Source: Botryotinia globosa (Eukaryota; Ascomycota; Leotiomycetes; Helotiales; Sclerotiniaceae). Taken from it: 64,000 nucleotides of DNA. Below the pieces are notes generated by a model. The model worked only from the letters and a program-made list of their open reading frames with translations, had not been told where the DNA came from and searched no databases. Location: assembly GCA_014898425.1 (NCBI GenBank), contig RCSZ01000008.1:124001-188000 (forward strand), read 5' to 3'. Both the position numbers and the translations under genes were made by a program. Shown in pieces: positions 1 through 11,230 of the stretch (its first letter is position 1; each line of letters opens with the position of its first letter).

Positions 1-276
1 TTTTGTGGTGCTGGCGATTGTTCGCCGCTGGCTCTTCCTAATGCCGCATCGACTTCCTCCTGTGTAAGATTTTTTGATTGTAAAAACGCGATTCGATTCT
101 CTAAGGGTGATGCAGAGACACTGGGGTCTTGAAGAACTATTGAAATGTTAGAAATGCCGGAAGCCATCTCAGCTGGGATATTCTCACATGCAACCTAGTG
201 AAGCATCAGTATCAGGTTTTCAACAGGAGTTGGAATGACTTACAGCAGATATCACAAGTTCCTCACGAATCGCCAT
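1..276 (-). CDS. PEX14: Peroxisomal docking protein Pex14, 5' part only
   Basis: This is the N-terminal part of the peroxisomal import docking protein, which binds Pex5 and Pex13 at the peroxisome membrane; the gene continues beyond the left edge. The start is the ATG at 276-274. Exon 1 is 276-244, a 7-nt exon lies at 194-188, and exon 3 runs from 136 to the edge. Joined, they read MAIREELVISAVAFLQDPSV and continue into the helical Pex14 N-terminal domain, with LENRIAFLQSKNLT and then EEVDAALGRA. Introns are 49 nt (243-195) and 51 nt (187-137), the second with a CTAAC branch site. Skipping the second intron keeps frame but inserts residues that break the conserved AV-F-LQDPSV motif, so the micro-exon model is preferred. 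It is divergent from NDC80. Confidence 0.85.
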
Positions 277-682
277 GTTGAGTATAGATGAAAAGGAGAA
301 AAGAGAAACCAAACTTCTTCTCACCGTCAAACAAATACCAAGCTGGGAAATCCGGGGAACTGAACACTAAAATATGAATGGCCGGACCGAGGTACCGCGA
401 CCTTTGCTCCCTTTCATCTTTGTTCAGATTCCCTTGATAACACGTGATCGTCTTATCTAATTTTGGAGCTAAACCAAATTGAATTGTTTACTTTCCCCAA
501 GCGTTGGCCCTTCGATACACCAAACTCCGAAGTTTTGTTGTCGCAAATCTGCATCTTTATGTAAATAAAAATACTTCACATAAACAACCTTTTCCGATAT
601 TCAATATTATCTTTCATAGAGAAAGAACTCATCACTTATTCTCCACAAAGGGAAGCTTCATTCTGGAGGATAATTATTGAAA
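277..682. promoter_or_regulatory. Divergent promoter region between PEX14 and NDC80
   Basis: This 406 bp stretch has no gene and must hold both 5' UTRs and promoters. It contains one CACGTGAT motif (441-448), the type of E-box bound by Cbf1-like bHLH factors in fungi. I see no clear TATA box or tandem repeat. Assigning the E-box to either gene is inference. Confidence 0.5.
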
Positions 683-3063
683 ATGTCGCAAGACACTGGT
701 CCTTTCTCCGTGCGCCGACCCAGAGAGGTAAGGATCCTTATACCCCCCCTTCAAATGTTTAATTTAGATTGTTCCATTGCTCATTCCGTGTAGACATTAG
801 GAAGCATCAACTACAATTCGAGTTTACCACAACCAGCATCTGCCATGAAACGATCGAATTCAATCGGTGGTTACAATAATGCACCTTTTACCGCCAGTCA
901 TGTTCGTAGTGCCGGAGCCAGACAATCTCTTGCACCTTCGCGACCAAATCAACCTTTATTCTCACGATCATCATCGGGCACAAATCTAGCGGATATAGGA
1001 ACTTCATCTGTAAAAAGGACTTCATTTCAACACAGCGGTGGCCGAAAAAGTTATGCACCTCCTCAAATGGGTCGCGCATCTGGTGAAGGAGCGGAACGTC
1101 GAAGCAGTGTCTATCGAGCCCGAACTTCGACAAGTGGACCGATGGGACATCAAAGTTTCTTCCAAACTGGACCACAACCAGCTGGAGTACCAAAAGATCC
1201 ACGTCCGTTAAGAGACCGGGCTTATCAGGGAAAAATTGGTCAAGAGTTGCTAGAGTATATGGCAAACAACAATTATGATATCGAAATGAACCATAACGTA
1301 TCGGCCAATACTTTAAAATCGCCAACTCAGAAGGATTTTGTTTTCATGTTCCAGTGGCTTTACCATAGGATTGATCCAAGTTATCGGTTCCAAAAGGCTA
1401 TCGATCAAGAGGTACCTCCAATCATGGCTCAGCTACGTTATCCATACCAGAAAAGCATAACTAAATCTGCATTATCCGCGGTTGGAGGCGCAAATTCCTG
1501 GCCAGTCTTCCTTGGATTGTTACATTGGATGATGCAGCTTGCTCAGATGCTGGATGGATACGGCACCGATCGATATGATGAGGCATGCGCAGAAGCTGGT
1601 GTCGATGTTAGTGGAGATCGCATCATCTTCAACTTTCTCAGTAGTGCATACCGAGATTGGCTTTCCATGGACGAAGATGCCGGAGATGATGATCAGGACC
1701 AAGTTCTTGCTCCCCATATCCAAGCTATGGCGCAGGAATTTAACAGAGGAAATTCGAAATACCTCGATGAAATGCGTGTTCTTGAGGGGGAGCACGAAAG
1801 ATTACAAAAGGAGATAGAGACCCTTGAGAAAACAGGCTCGGACATTGCAACTTTAGATCGAAACTTTAAGATCATGGAAGATGATAAAGTAAAATTTGAA
1901 GAGTTCGACAATCGGATGAATCAAAAGTCCGAGAAATATGAATCTCGCATACAATTTTTACAGGAGGAACTCGACAAAGTCTTACAAGAACTCAAAGAAG
2001 CATCTGATGAGCGATCAAGACTACAAGAGGAGATAGACAGTCGAGGAATGAGTATGCAAGACATTGATCGCTTGAATTCTGAAATGGAACGACTTCAGAA
2101 GGGACATGAAGCTACGCAACAGAGATTGGAGGAAGCGAGAAGAAAGGTTGCCGAAAAAGAGTTGGAAGCGAGTCGCAAATTGGAAGATCTGGAGAGAACA
2201 GTTGAAAAGTACAACAGTCTAGGATACCAAATAGGGATTATCCCATCCACTGCAATCAACGCCAAAGGAAAGAATTACGAACTGCAGGTTGTTGTTAATG
2301 AAGGACCCAATTTCTCAGCATCACAAATGGCAAGCTCTCATGCTGGAGCGAGAGACGGTGATAGACTTCTTGCCGATCCTACGACTGGTTATCAACCAGC
2401 TCATATTTTGAACCTGGATCTTCGAGGTCATGTGAAGAACAGCTTCATCAGCCTTCGAAAAGAGATTTCCGAACGAAGAACTCAAGCCGTTGAAGAAATG
2501 GAAAAACAAAATGAATTCCTCGACAACATTAAAGAAGCTATTGACGACAAGAGGAGTGAAGTAGAAGCTTTATCGCACCGTGTCAGAGCTGCGGAGGATG
2601 AGTATGAAAAGACAAAAGAGGTAAGAATTCCAAAAACCACCGAGTATTCAACAGTAATTAATATACGATTAGGTTACGACAACTCAAAAGCTGGCTTCCG
2701 ATGCACAAATCGAGAAGATGGAGAAAGAGTTAGCTAAGATGCGAGCTGGCCTCACGGAATCTGTGCAATTAATGGAGCAACGAGAGATGAATACGAACAT
2801 TGAGTAAGTAAAGCTAAGACACTCCGATACCTTCTCCACTAACATGACGTAGGTATGAACAATTGACTCTCCGAGCCAATACTCTTCGTGAGGAATTGCA
2901 CACAGAGATTGAGAAGATGTTGAACGACATCATCAAGTTCAAGGTTCACATTCAAAAGAATCTTGAAGATTATGAAGGATTTGTTGGGGATGAGGTTGAG
3001 CATGAGCTAGGAGGTGATGATGAAATCCGAGATGATACCCAAGATGTTGATATGAGTGGATGA
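683..3063 (+). CDS. NDC80: Kinetochore protein Ndc80/HEC1
   Basis: This is the large subunit of the Ndc80 complex, which links kinetochores to microtubules. Exons are 683-727, 794-2620, 2673-2803 and 2853-3063, giving 737 residues; introns are 66, 52 and 49 nt. The N-terminus is basic, Ser-rich and unstructured ([19 protein letters not shown]), followed by the calponin-homology domain at about residues 150-265 ([20 protein letters not shown], later [18 protein letters not shown]), then long coiled coils to the end. The first exon is only 45 nt; it adds the conserved SVRRPRETLGS segment upstream of the internal ATG at 845. The C-terminus after the last intron ([20 protein letters not shown]) matches the family and ends in an acidic tail. 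Length agrees with fungal orthologues of about 650-750 residues. Confidence 0.95.
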
Positions 3064-4575
3064 ACGTGTTTATTGTATCTCTATTCTTTGATGATTTTGT
3101 TGGAGTCTTACGTCAACGGGGTCTTTTGTATTTCAAATGGAGCCTACTCTAGTGAATAAGGAACCGGAGTTGATGAGCAACGAGTCAATAATGTTTTGGA
3201 TGAAAGAGTATGGTGTTATTGGTTCACTCGGCTCTGTTTCTTTGGGGTTCTTGCCGGCAAAGGGTACATTGGTAATATTATGAGAAGTGTTTTAAATTCA
3301 AAGGATTACACTGCCTGAGGAGTTTTGTCTGTGGCGTTGATGGTGTTGATGGTGTTGATAGTGTTGATGGTATTGATAGTAGTTGATATTATGGTCAGAG
3401 AAACAACTGGGGAGAGGGGGCTGGGACGGGCTGGGAGATGGAAAGAAATATTTAATGAATTTGTTGAATGTACTCCGTAATCTTTGCATGCAGCAACGAG
3501 GGAAATAGTGAGGGAAATGTTGAATGCGATTGGATGGATTTGAGGTAAGAAGCAGGAATGAGAGAAGCAAGGGGGAGATGTGATGCGGTGAAAGGTATAC
3601 TTGGGACTTAGGGACTGTCTGCTGTTCATGTGACTTTTACTCTTCCTATTTTCTTTGAGTACAGTGCATACTCGTATGTACTTGAGACGAGAATGAACTT
3701 GAGACGAGAATGAAGTAGGTACACAGACAGTAGTAGGTAGATATAGCAGGCTGAGTCAGACACGTGACAATTACATACTTACATAATACATGCGTACATA
3801 CCAGGGAGTGAACCTTAGGTCAGGAAATGGTCGAAGCGTTGAGAATCTTCTGGTTACCTACCTACTTTACCTAGGCAACCTGGAATCTCTTTCCCTTGAA
3901 TGAACTGGGGTAGCCGGGTGTGGATTAGTACGAGTCAGGTGTGGACATAGCAATCATTGGCAGTTGAATAACCGGCCCGGTTTCTTGGGATTTTCTTATC
4001 ATCTGCCCGCATTGCTAGCTTCACCCCTGGAAACATTCTATTATTACTCACCGCACTCCCGTACACCTACTGGGTAATTACATAGTGCGCTAGTCCTTCC
4101 TTCCAAGCCTTCTCTCCAATCTGAATCTAAACTCACCTCATCCATGGATTTTCCTTAAAGCCAAATTAGCCAATTCCTTCAAATCTTTGCATTCTCATTC
4201 ATCATCCGTCCATCCACCTTTTTCCCAAAATCCCCACTTTCTTGCGCATATCATACCCAGTAACCCAGTACCTGATGGTTAAGGTAGCTGCAGCAAGCAT
4301 TGATCAATTTACATTTACATTGACATTTGATTGCACTTCGCGTTTGATCAACTGCATTTAAACATATTCCCCAGGAGTTACAAAACGAGTTATTCTTCTC
4401 GTTTTGCCATCGCGACGACGACGGCGTGGCTCTCAATCTTATTAAGCTCCCGCTTTCCCGAAGTTAAAAAAAGTTGAAGCCGAAAGTTTTCAGCCATCTA
4501 CACACGCACACTACCCAACTATCCCTTCCATCGACAATCAACCTCTCAACTTTTAACAACATCAATTACATCAAA
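3064..4575. other. Intergenic region between NDC80 and the SR-protein gene
   Basis: No convincing gene is seen in 1.5 kb. It holds an imperfect (GTTGATGGT)-type run at about 3335-3385, a CACGTGAC E-box near 3760, an ACCTAGGC motif at 3869-3876, and pyrimidine-rich DNA (4090-4230) that is probably the promoter of the downstream gene. Short open frames on the minus strand at 3298-3629 come from the repeat and lack coding character. Confidence 0.5.
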
Positions 4576-6286
4576 ATGACAGAGGTTTCCTCTACCAGAC
4601 TTTACTTGGGAAACCTCCCTCGCAGTGGTAAGCTGATTCAACATCTTCAATTGACATGCGACACCCACACGATCTATTTACTAACCACTTCTACTTCTCA
4701 ATAGCCACCAAAGCTGATGTTGAAGCTCATTTCAATACTCATGGCACTGGCGAAATCACCGAGATTAAACTTATGAATGGTTTCGGATTCATCGAATACA
4801 AAGATGCAATGGATGCGCGCGATGTCGTTCCTGGTAAGGAAATCAACAATCACACCAAATCATATCGATCCCGAATATAATTAATAACTTCTTCTTCTTC
4901 TTCTTCACAGCCTTCCACGGTTCCGACTTTATGGGCGAACGCTTGACTGTACAATTTGCTCGTGGTACTCGTAATAGAGATACCTTTGCCAATAATCCTG
5001 AGCGAACTGCTCCTCGTCCCAGACGTACCCCTCATCGAATGCAAATCTCTGGACTTCCAGGTGAGACCAGCTGGCAGGTCTGTTTACCCCGTTCCTTCAT
5101 CCGGACTCATGGATCTCAATCATTGCTATTTGGACTATATACCACATCATAATCGTTTTGGACGCCTTGCCTCTAAACATACCGTCACTGGCCAAGTTAC
5201 CATTGTAATCCTGGTCAGCGACGCGCTTGTCATGGAATTTGTGTCTTTCACACCATAACAATATGCAAGTGCATTTGCGCGGGCGACTAGGATTTCATGG
5301 ACGCATACAAACGTTAATCGCTATTCGCCCTTTTTATCATGTCACGACTTCCTTTTTGCTATCATTGCTTGCTATTGCCCTTGCATAACCGGATCGTGGT
5401 CATTGTGGCGCTGGAAAGATGGTCTACCTCTGGAAGGTGAATCTGCGCTATCTTTACTAAAGAGAGATTCCTGGCTACTAATTCAAGGGCAACATCCATC
5501 CTTTGGCATTCATAAAGCTCAACAGTCCAGGACAACAACTTACGTGGATTTCTGGATATAGGATCTTAAAGACTTCGCTCGTCAATCCAGCCTCGACGTC
5601 GTTTATTCGGAAACTGGTCGCGACCGTGATGGTAAAGGGTAAGTGACTTTTGGATAATTTAGATTGGATAACTATTAACCTTTGACCAAACAGAAGCTTT
5701 GTCGAATTCGAAACTGCGGCAGATTTAAAGACTGCCGTCGAAAAGCTCGACGGCCGTGAATTTAAAGGTGCTCGAGTCACTTGCACAGCTGATGTGAGAT
5801 CTATTCCATTTCCTAATTTACACATCTTAACTTACCATTCGCCATCGAATACCTTTTCCCGACGATACTAATGAGATTACATAGACCCAACCTGATATCC
5901 CGCGTGATCGTGCTAGATCTCGATCCCCAATGCCTCGAGGACGACCTTACCCAATTGATGATTATGATCGACGTGGTCCACCCCGAGGTTACAGTCCTCG
6001 ACGTGATGCCTATCGCGATCGAAGCCCACCTCGTCGTGCTTATTATGATGATGATCGTGGTCGTTATGGTCGTTCTCCACCACCTAGACCTCGTGGTCCG
6101 ATCGATGATTACCCACCACCACGTCGTGGAGGGTTTGATGATCCTTATCGTCGCGATTACCCTCCAGCTGACCCGTACGTCAATGGACATGGTAGACCAC
6201 CTTATGATCGTCCTCCTCCAAGAGATTACCCACCAAGAGATGCCGGATATGCTGATGACGGATACCGTCGTGGCCGCTACTGGTAA
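4576..6286 (+). CDS. srp2: SR-type splicing factor with two RRMs
   Basis: This is a nuclear RNA-binding protein of the Srp2/SRSF1 type, acting in splicing and mRNA export. Exons are 4576-4627, 4705-4833, 4911-5077, 5562-5638, 5694-5793 and 5885-6286, giving 308 residues. RRM1 (about residues 8-76) starts TRLYLGNLPR and contains GFGFIEYKDAMDA. RRM2 (about 108-178) has the pseudo-RRM signature SWQDLKDFAR, which only appears when the 484 nt intron 3 is removed. The tail is rich in RSRSP, RGY, RDRSPPRR and Pro-Arg, and ends GRYW. Intron 3 has a weak donor (GTCTGT at 5078), while a stronger GTGAGA lies 17 nt upstream; using the latter gives an immediate stop. Autoregulation through this intron is inference. 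The ortholog could also be named after Gbp2- or Npl3-like proteins. Confidence 0.9.
5078..5561 (+). promoter_or_regulatory. Long candidate autoregulatory intron of the SR-protein gene
   Basis: At 484 nt this is about nine times the usual intron here. The in-frame donor is GTCTGT (5078); a more canonical GTGAGA sits at 5061. Joining the 5061 donor to the acceptor at 5561 gives GGA TCT TAA, an immediate stop. Competing donors coupled to a premature stop are the layout seen in self-limiting SR genes of other eukaryotes. The sequence shows the layout; the function is inferred. Confidence 0.45.
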
Positions 6287-7589
6287 ATCATCCTTTCCAA
6301 ATCGGTTGCAAAAGCAACCATTTGGATTCTGCTCACATAACATAGATTTTTAATGACAACCGGGTGGGATATGAAATGTTCTTCTATTGATGATTCACAG
6401 TGAACAGGCCAAGGGGCGTTTTGAGGTAACGTCTTTAGGTCTTCTCACGTAAGGTTATGATGTGAATACACGGATTTCGCTAGTTGGCTCTATTCAATCT
6501 TGTTAATTTTCATTTGCTCATTTAAAAGCATACCCGGGGATCGTTCTTTTATCATTTGTAACATGAGGACATGCTTTTTCTTTCAAGGGGTGGACATGAC
6601 TTTGAGTTGTGATTCTCACCCTTATGACATGTATTTTAGAAATCAATGGCTATTTTATTTGCGAGATATATGTGATCCGTGCTTTGTGAGATTTCTGCGA
6701 TGGTCATACTCGATCCCAAGTAAGATGTATTGAAAAGGTCTGCCTATTACCGGTATGCACTTGGAAAGATATGTATGTATGTAAGTATGTAAGTAAGTAT
6801 AACGTGTAGAGGAAAAGATGCTGCACCCAAACTATAATGGACACTCGCGAGAGAAGTCAGGAAGACGATTGATTGAATAGGTAGAGCAGAGGGGGTATCG
6901 GAGGAACGATCAGCTAACCAAGATGCATTCATTTATTGTATATATTCACTCGGTATCCCGTAGGTAGGTATGAGTTGGATGAGTTGGATGAGTTGGATGA
7001 GTGAGTAGGATAAAAGTTGAAGAAAATGATTGCATTTCTGACAATACGAGCTACCTAGGTAGGTAATAAATCAGAGGTCGTTCCTTTTCTCGACTTCGGC
7101 CCTCGGGAGATGGCAATCTCCATGTCCATGTCTTTGATGTCCATGATGTGCCAAAATACCGTACCGAACTCCATTTTAAAGTTTGGACGAGACGGAGATA
7201 AGACGATAAGACTATTTATTCCACCGTTCGCATTCGCTTTTTTGGTTTGGTGGTCCTTGCTTGTCTCTTGAAGTAATGTATCATCATGTACAGTATGTAC
7301 GTAAGTAATAACTTATTGTAAAGTACTAGGTATAGTAGAGTAAAGTATAGGTAAAGAATATATACACAATTAAATACCATACCATATGATACGATACGAT
7401 ACGATACGATACATACCCAGTCGCTGGCAACGCACTTCTCGTCAGCCTCTTCATCTAGATACCTGGATATTGAGAGTAAGATTGATTCAGATTGGGAAGT
7501 ATTATTTTCCATATATTTCGTATAAAGCTCATCCATCTACTTCTTCCCTTTGTTCATTTCTCCCCTCTCTCTTTTCTCTATACATACAA
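6287..7589. other. Intergenic region with simple repeats
   Basis: No gene is seen. The stretch contains TATG/TAAG runs near 6772-6800, a 9-nt repeat of AGTTGGATG type (about 6968-7000), an ACCTAGGT palindrome at 7053-7060, and (GATAC)n at about 7388-7412. The last 200 bp turn pyrimidine-rich (CTCTCTCTTTTCTC), as expected for the promoter and 5' UTR of the next gene. Confidence 0.5.
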
Positions 7590-9526
7590 ATGCGCATCTC
7601 TCCCCTCCATTCCCTCCTCAAGCTTCGGCATCGTCCACGACAACTACCACGACCGCGCAAAATATCATCAACATCATCATCATCATCTTCTTCTTCTTCC
7701 TCAACCAAATCTAATCCATTCACACCCAACCCCAAATACACTCTTAAAGCCATGTCAGGCTCTGTCATAGGCGCAACGCTCTTTGCGGCCAGTATGAGTA
7801 GTCCGGCAGCGCTGGACAAGATCCCGGAACATGCGAAGGAGAAGAGACATCATTTGAAGGAGGGAGAGGGGAAGGGGTTTACGAATCCATGGGATTCGTG
7901 GAAGGAGATGGGGGTACTAGGGATTGGGATGGCTATGGCCAGGTAGGTTTTTCTCTCTCTATTCGTTTGGAGAGGGGAGAGTGGAAATTGGGCGAATGAA
8001 CAAGTGATGGTTCAATTGGATATATGGGAGATCAATTGAAGTGGGAGGGCTTTTGTGTTGATGGTTTTATTGGTTTTGGTGTATTATATCCATATATATC
8101 CTATTTCAATGACAGTGGTCTCCGTGGACGGACAAAAGACGTTGAGGGAAGTTTCCTTGTCAACGTCTCCATTACCTTTAGTGGCTCGTTCTAAAATATC
8201 CCGTCTCCACGGCAGTGGCCCTGAAGGACCAGCGGAGCGTCATTTCGAGTACATGGAGAATATAGGGTTTTAATAGGACTGTCGAAGAATTAGTCATTTA
8301 CTTTTCCTTTACGTGAATACTTCAACAAACTCTCGCTAATCACATTGTTCTATGTCGCAGAGCCAAGCTATCCGGAGAATTCGGCACACCAGATACAACT
8401 CCTCCAACGGTTCCCGTCATAAAGCCTACCTTCCTACCTACTCGTGCTACATCTTCCCTCCGTGCAACCTGGCTCGGACATGCCTGTTACTATGTCGAAT
8501 ATCCCTCCGGTCTACGTGTACTTTTCGATCCTGTCTTTGAAGAACGTTGTTCACCATTTTCATTCATGGGCCCCAAGCGCTATACACCTATCCCTTGCAA
8601 ATTATCTGAGATTCCAATTGTTGACTTCGTGGTTATAAGTCATAGTCATTATGATCATTTAAGTCATCCTACCGTTATGGAAATACATAAAAGTCATCCG
8701 AACGCTCAATTCATTGTAGGACTGGGGTTAAAGAAATGGTTTAAGGAATGTGGAATTGAGAATTGCGTGGAGATGGATTGGTGGGAAGATATCGATGTTA
8801 GCTTATCTCCTGTTACGGGAGAGAAACGTATTTCTACTTCCTCTCAAACATCTTCCAAGACTTCTCCACCACCTTCACCTCCCTCTTCGTCTCCCACTTC
8901 CATATCTCCTATAACAGCGCGCATAAGTTGTCTTCCCTCACAACATACATCCGCACGTACGGCCTTTGATAAAGGACATACACTGTGGTGTTCATTTGCT
9001 GTTACTTCCAACTCGAAATCTGTTTGGTTTGGTGGAGATACTGGCTATCGAGCTGTTCCACAAGTTCCTAAAGGAACTGATGATTATGGACCTGAATATC
9101 AACATTTACCTATTTGTCCCGCGTTTAAAGAGATTGGAGAATTAAGAGGTCCTTTTGATTTGGGACTTATTCCTATTGGTGCTTATGGTATGCTTTTGAT
9201 TTTCTTCCAGTTCAACTCCTCTACTTCCTTCCTAGTGTGTTTTTACGGCTCCCTATCTCCTTTCCTTCAGACCTCTAAACTAACAAATTCCTCTAGAACC
9301 CCGTCACATTTTCTCTCCCATGCACGCTAACCCCTTTGATTCGGTAAATATATTCCTCGATACTAAATGTAAACGTGCTATGGGGATTCATTGGGGAACA
9401 TGGGTTTTGACACCTGAAGCGGTTATGGAACCACCTCAATTGTTGAAGAAAGCTTTGACTTGGAAGAATATACCTGAGACGGGAGTCTTTGACGTTTGTG
9501 ATATTGGGGAGAGTAGAGAATTTTAG
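7590..9526 (+). CDS. FMP30: NAPE-PLD-like metallo-beta-lactamase-fold hydrolase
   Basis: This is a zinc hydrolase related to N-acyl-phosphatidylethanolamine phospholipase D and yeast mitochondrial Fmp30. Exons are 7590-7942, 8361-9187 and 9297-9526, giving 469 residues. The N-terminus is Arg- and Ser-rich with a poly-Ser run (HRPRQLPRPRKISSTSSSS) and a hydrophobic stretch (SGSVIGATLFAAS), consistent with a mitochondrial presequence. The metal site SHSHYDHL is at about residues 211-218 (H212, H214, D216, H217), after TWLGHACYYVEYPSG and FDPVFEERCSP. Further family motifs are WFGGDTGY, EPRHIFSPMHANPFDSV and MGIHWGTWVLT; the EPRH...SPMHANP motif is restored exactly by intron 2 (109 nt). Intron 1 is long (418 nt). 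The ATG at 7590 is preferred because upstream DNA is pyrimidine-rich. Confidence 0.88.
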
Positions 9527-10322
9527 GGCAGATTTAAGTTAGAAGGTAGATGTAGAGGGTACCTAGATGATGATGTCATTTGTGATTTTGTTTAAATTGA
9601 TTGTACCAGTTACAAGGCAATACAGTTCGATCATTTGAGAGGCGATTTAATCAATACATTTGGATATAAAAATTTCAATTGTCTAGTATTCTGAAGAGTA
9701 GTAGGATTCAATTAACATCCTTATTTTAAAACTTGATAAGAGTATTTATCATATATCATGGAACAATCATCAGGTGATTATTATCTACGAGTCCATGGTA
9801 AATACATTGACACCTACCTAGGTACTATACCTACCTAGATCCAACGGTTGGAAAGCTAATTACCCCACATGTTCGATGATCTCCCGATCTATGATGGGAT
9901 TTCTTTCAAAAGCTTGACATCATTATGATGGGCATATCGTATTATATTATATACTTCCAAGATTCGTATAAACTACAAATATGATTTTTTTATCGGATTT
10001 ATTAGTATATTACTATCTTGTTATAAATTGAGCTAATTTGTTCCATTTATTCATTATTGACTTTATTTCTCGAGGTCTTTAATATATATAATATCTATTC
10101 TCAATTACGAGGGCATATATTTGATGAATACTACTAATCTGAAATTTAAGCAAATTTCTATACTTTATTCTATAGTTTTATAAATATATAATAATTTCCA
10201 AATTCATTATAACACTTTGAAATTTATAAAATATATATAAAAATTTATTTAAAAATTCTTTTGTTGTTAGAAAAATGAAATTTTGAAATGTATTTATTAA
10301 TAAAATAAAAATAAATATTGTA

Positions 10323-10672
10323 TATCCCCTATACCGCTGAGAATGGGCTCCAAAAGTGGTCCGTGCGATATATCCTGAATGATAAAGCCTTATTGGATAG
10401 AATGATTATTTTAATGGATTTTCAGTCATATTTTTTATATTATTAAATCTTGATTTCAAATATCGATTTTTTATAATTTCAAACAAAAGAAAAGATTGAG
10501 ATTTAGTATATTATTATTATATTAGAAGTTTTAATATAGAAAAAATATTGATTGAATTTTATATCAAAAAATAAATGTAAATATTGGGTTAAATTCAAGG
10601 AATCTTAATAATCTAATTAGTCAATAAGACTCTATTAAGCGAGGGAGCCCATTCTCAGCGGTATAGGGGATA
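10323..10672. mobile_element. MITE-like element with perfect 27 bp terminal inverted repeats
   Basis: Two exact inverted repeats of 27 bp flank about 292 bp of AT-rich DNA without coding capacity. The left arm is 10325-10351 (begins TCCCCTATACCGCTGAGAAT) and the right arm 10644-10670 is its perfect reverse complement. Each arm is followed outward by TA (10323-10324 and 10671-10672), consistent with the TA target duplication of Tc1/mariner/pogo transposons. The arms are GC-balanced and stand out in an AT-rich surround. No transposase is present, so it would be a non-autonomous copy. The family is not recognised. Confidence 0.7.
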
Positions 10673-10946
10673 GCATATCAATTTTAATTAAATTAAAATA
10701 ACTTATTGAAAATTTAAAATTAAAGAATTAAATTTTGTATTAAAATCTATTATCGTTTAATATTTAAAATATATAATAATATCAATTGTTTTAATATTTA
10801 TTTTCAAAGTAGATAAGTTTTAATATGAAAAGATGTAAAAAAGTGTTTTATACATAGACCTAGCATTTATTAAAAACATGCCCCCGTAGACCCTTATCAA
10901 TTAAAATGTCATACTTTTGCTCCATTGAAATTTGTCGCCCTCCTCC

Positions 10947-10995
10947 AAACCCCGAGACTGATAAGACCGAGGGAGGTTATTCGGTCTCAGGGTTT
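10947..10995. repeat. Imperfect palindrome
   Basis: Left arm AAACCCCGAGAC (10947-10958) pairs with GTCTCAGGGTTT (10984-10995) with one mismatch, and pairing continues inward with small offsets. It lies just outside the AT-rich island and could form a hairpin. It may be a relic of a palindromic element. Confidence 0.4.
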
Positions 10996-11230
10996 ATTTA
11001 TAAGCAAAATATACTCTGTGAGACCCTCTTCGCTTAATCATCATCGTCATCATTACACGTACTGTACCTATACACTTGTTTGGATGACATCAACATAGAC
11101 ATCGAACGGAATAATCTCATTGTAAGAATACTCAACTAGTACCTAGGTATATAAATCGACCCCTCTAAAAGTATTTAATCCTTTGATTCTTTCCACCTCC
11201 CTCCTTCTTCCCTCCTTCCTTCCTTTCCTC

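Larger units (their letters stand above)
9527..11230. other. Intergenic AT-rich island
   Basis: No gene is seen in 1.7 kb. From about 9950 to 10870 the sequence is extremely A+T rich, full of TATA/AATT, and has no open frame of note. It contains a MITE-like element (10323-10672) and an imperfect palindrome (10947-10995). ACCTAGGT palindromes lie at 9816-9823 and 11141-11148. Such islands in ascomycetes often come from RIP-mutated repeats, but I cannot compute RIP indices, so this is inference. Confidence 0.6.

Noticed and set aside
3298..3629. Minus-strand frames of 90 and 107 codons after NDC80
   Set aside because: The INTINTINT and HQHYQHHQ content comes from a GTTGATGGT repeat.
5813..6353. 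Antisense 176-codon and sense-shifted 160-codon frames over the SR-protein tail
   Set aside because: Shadows of the low-complexity Arg/Pro/Asp-rich last exon.
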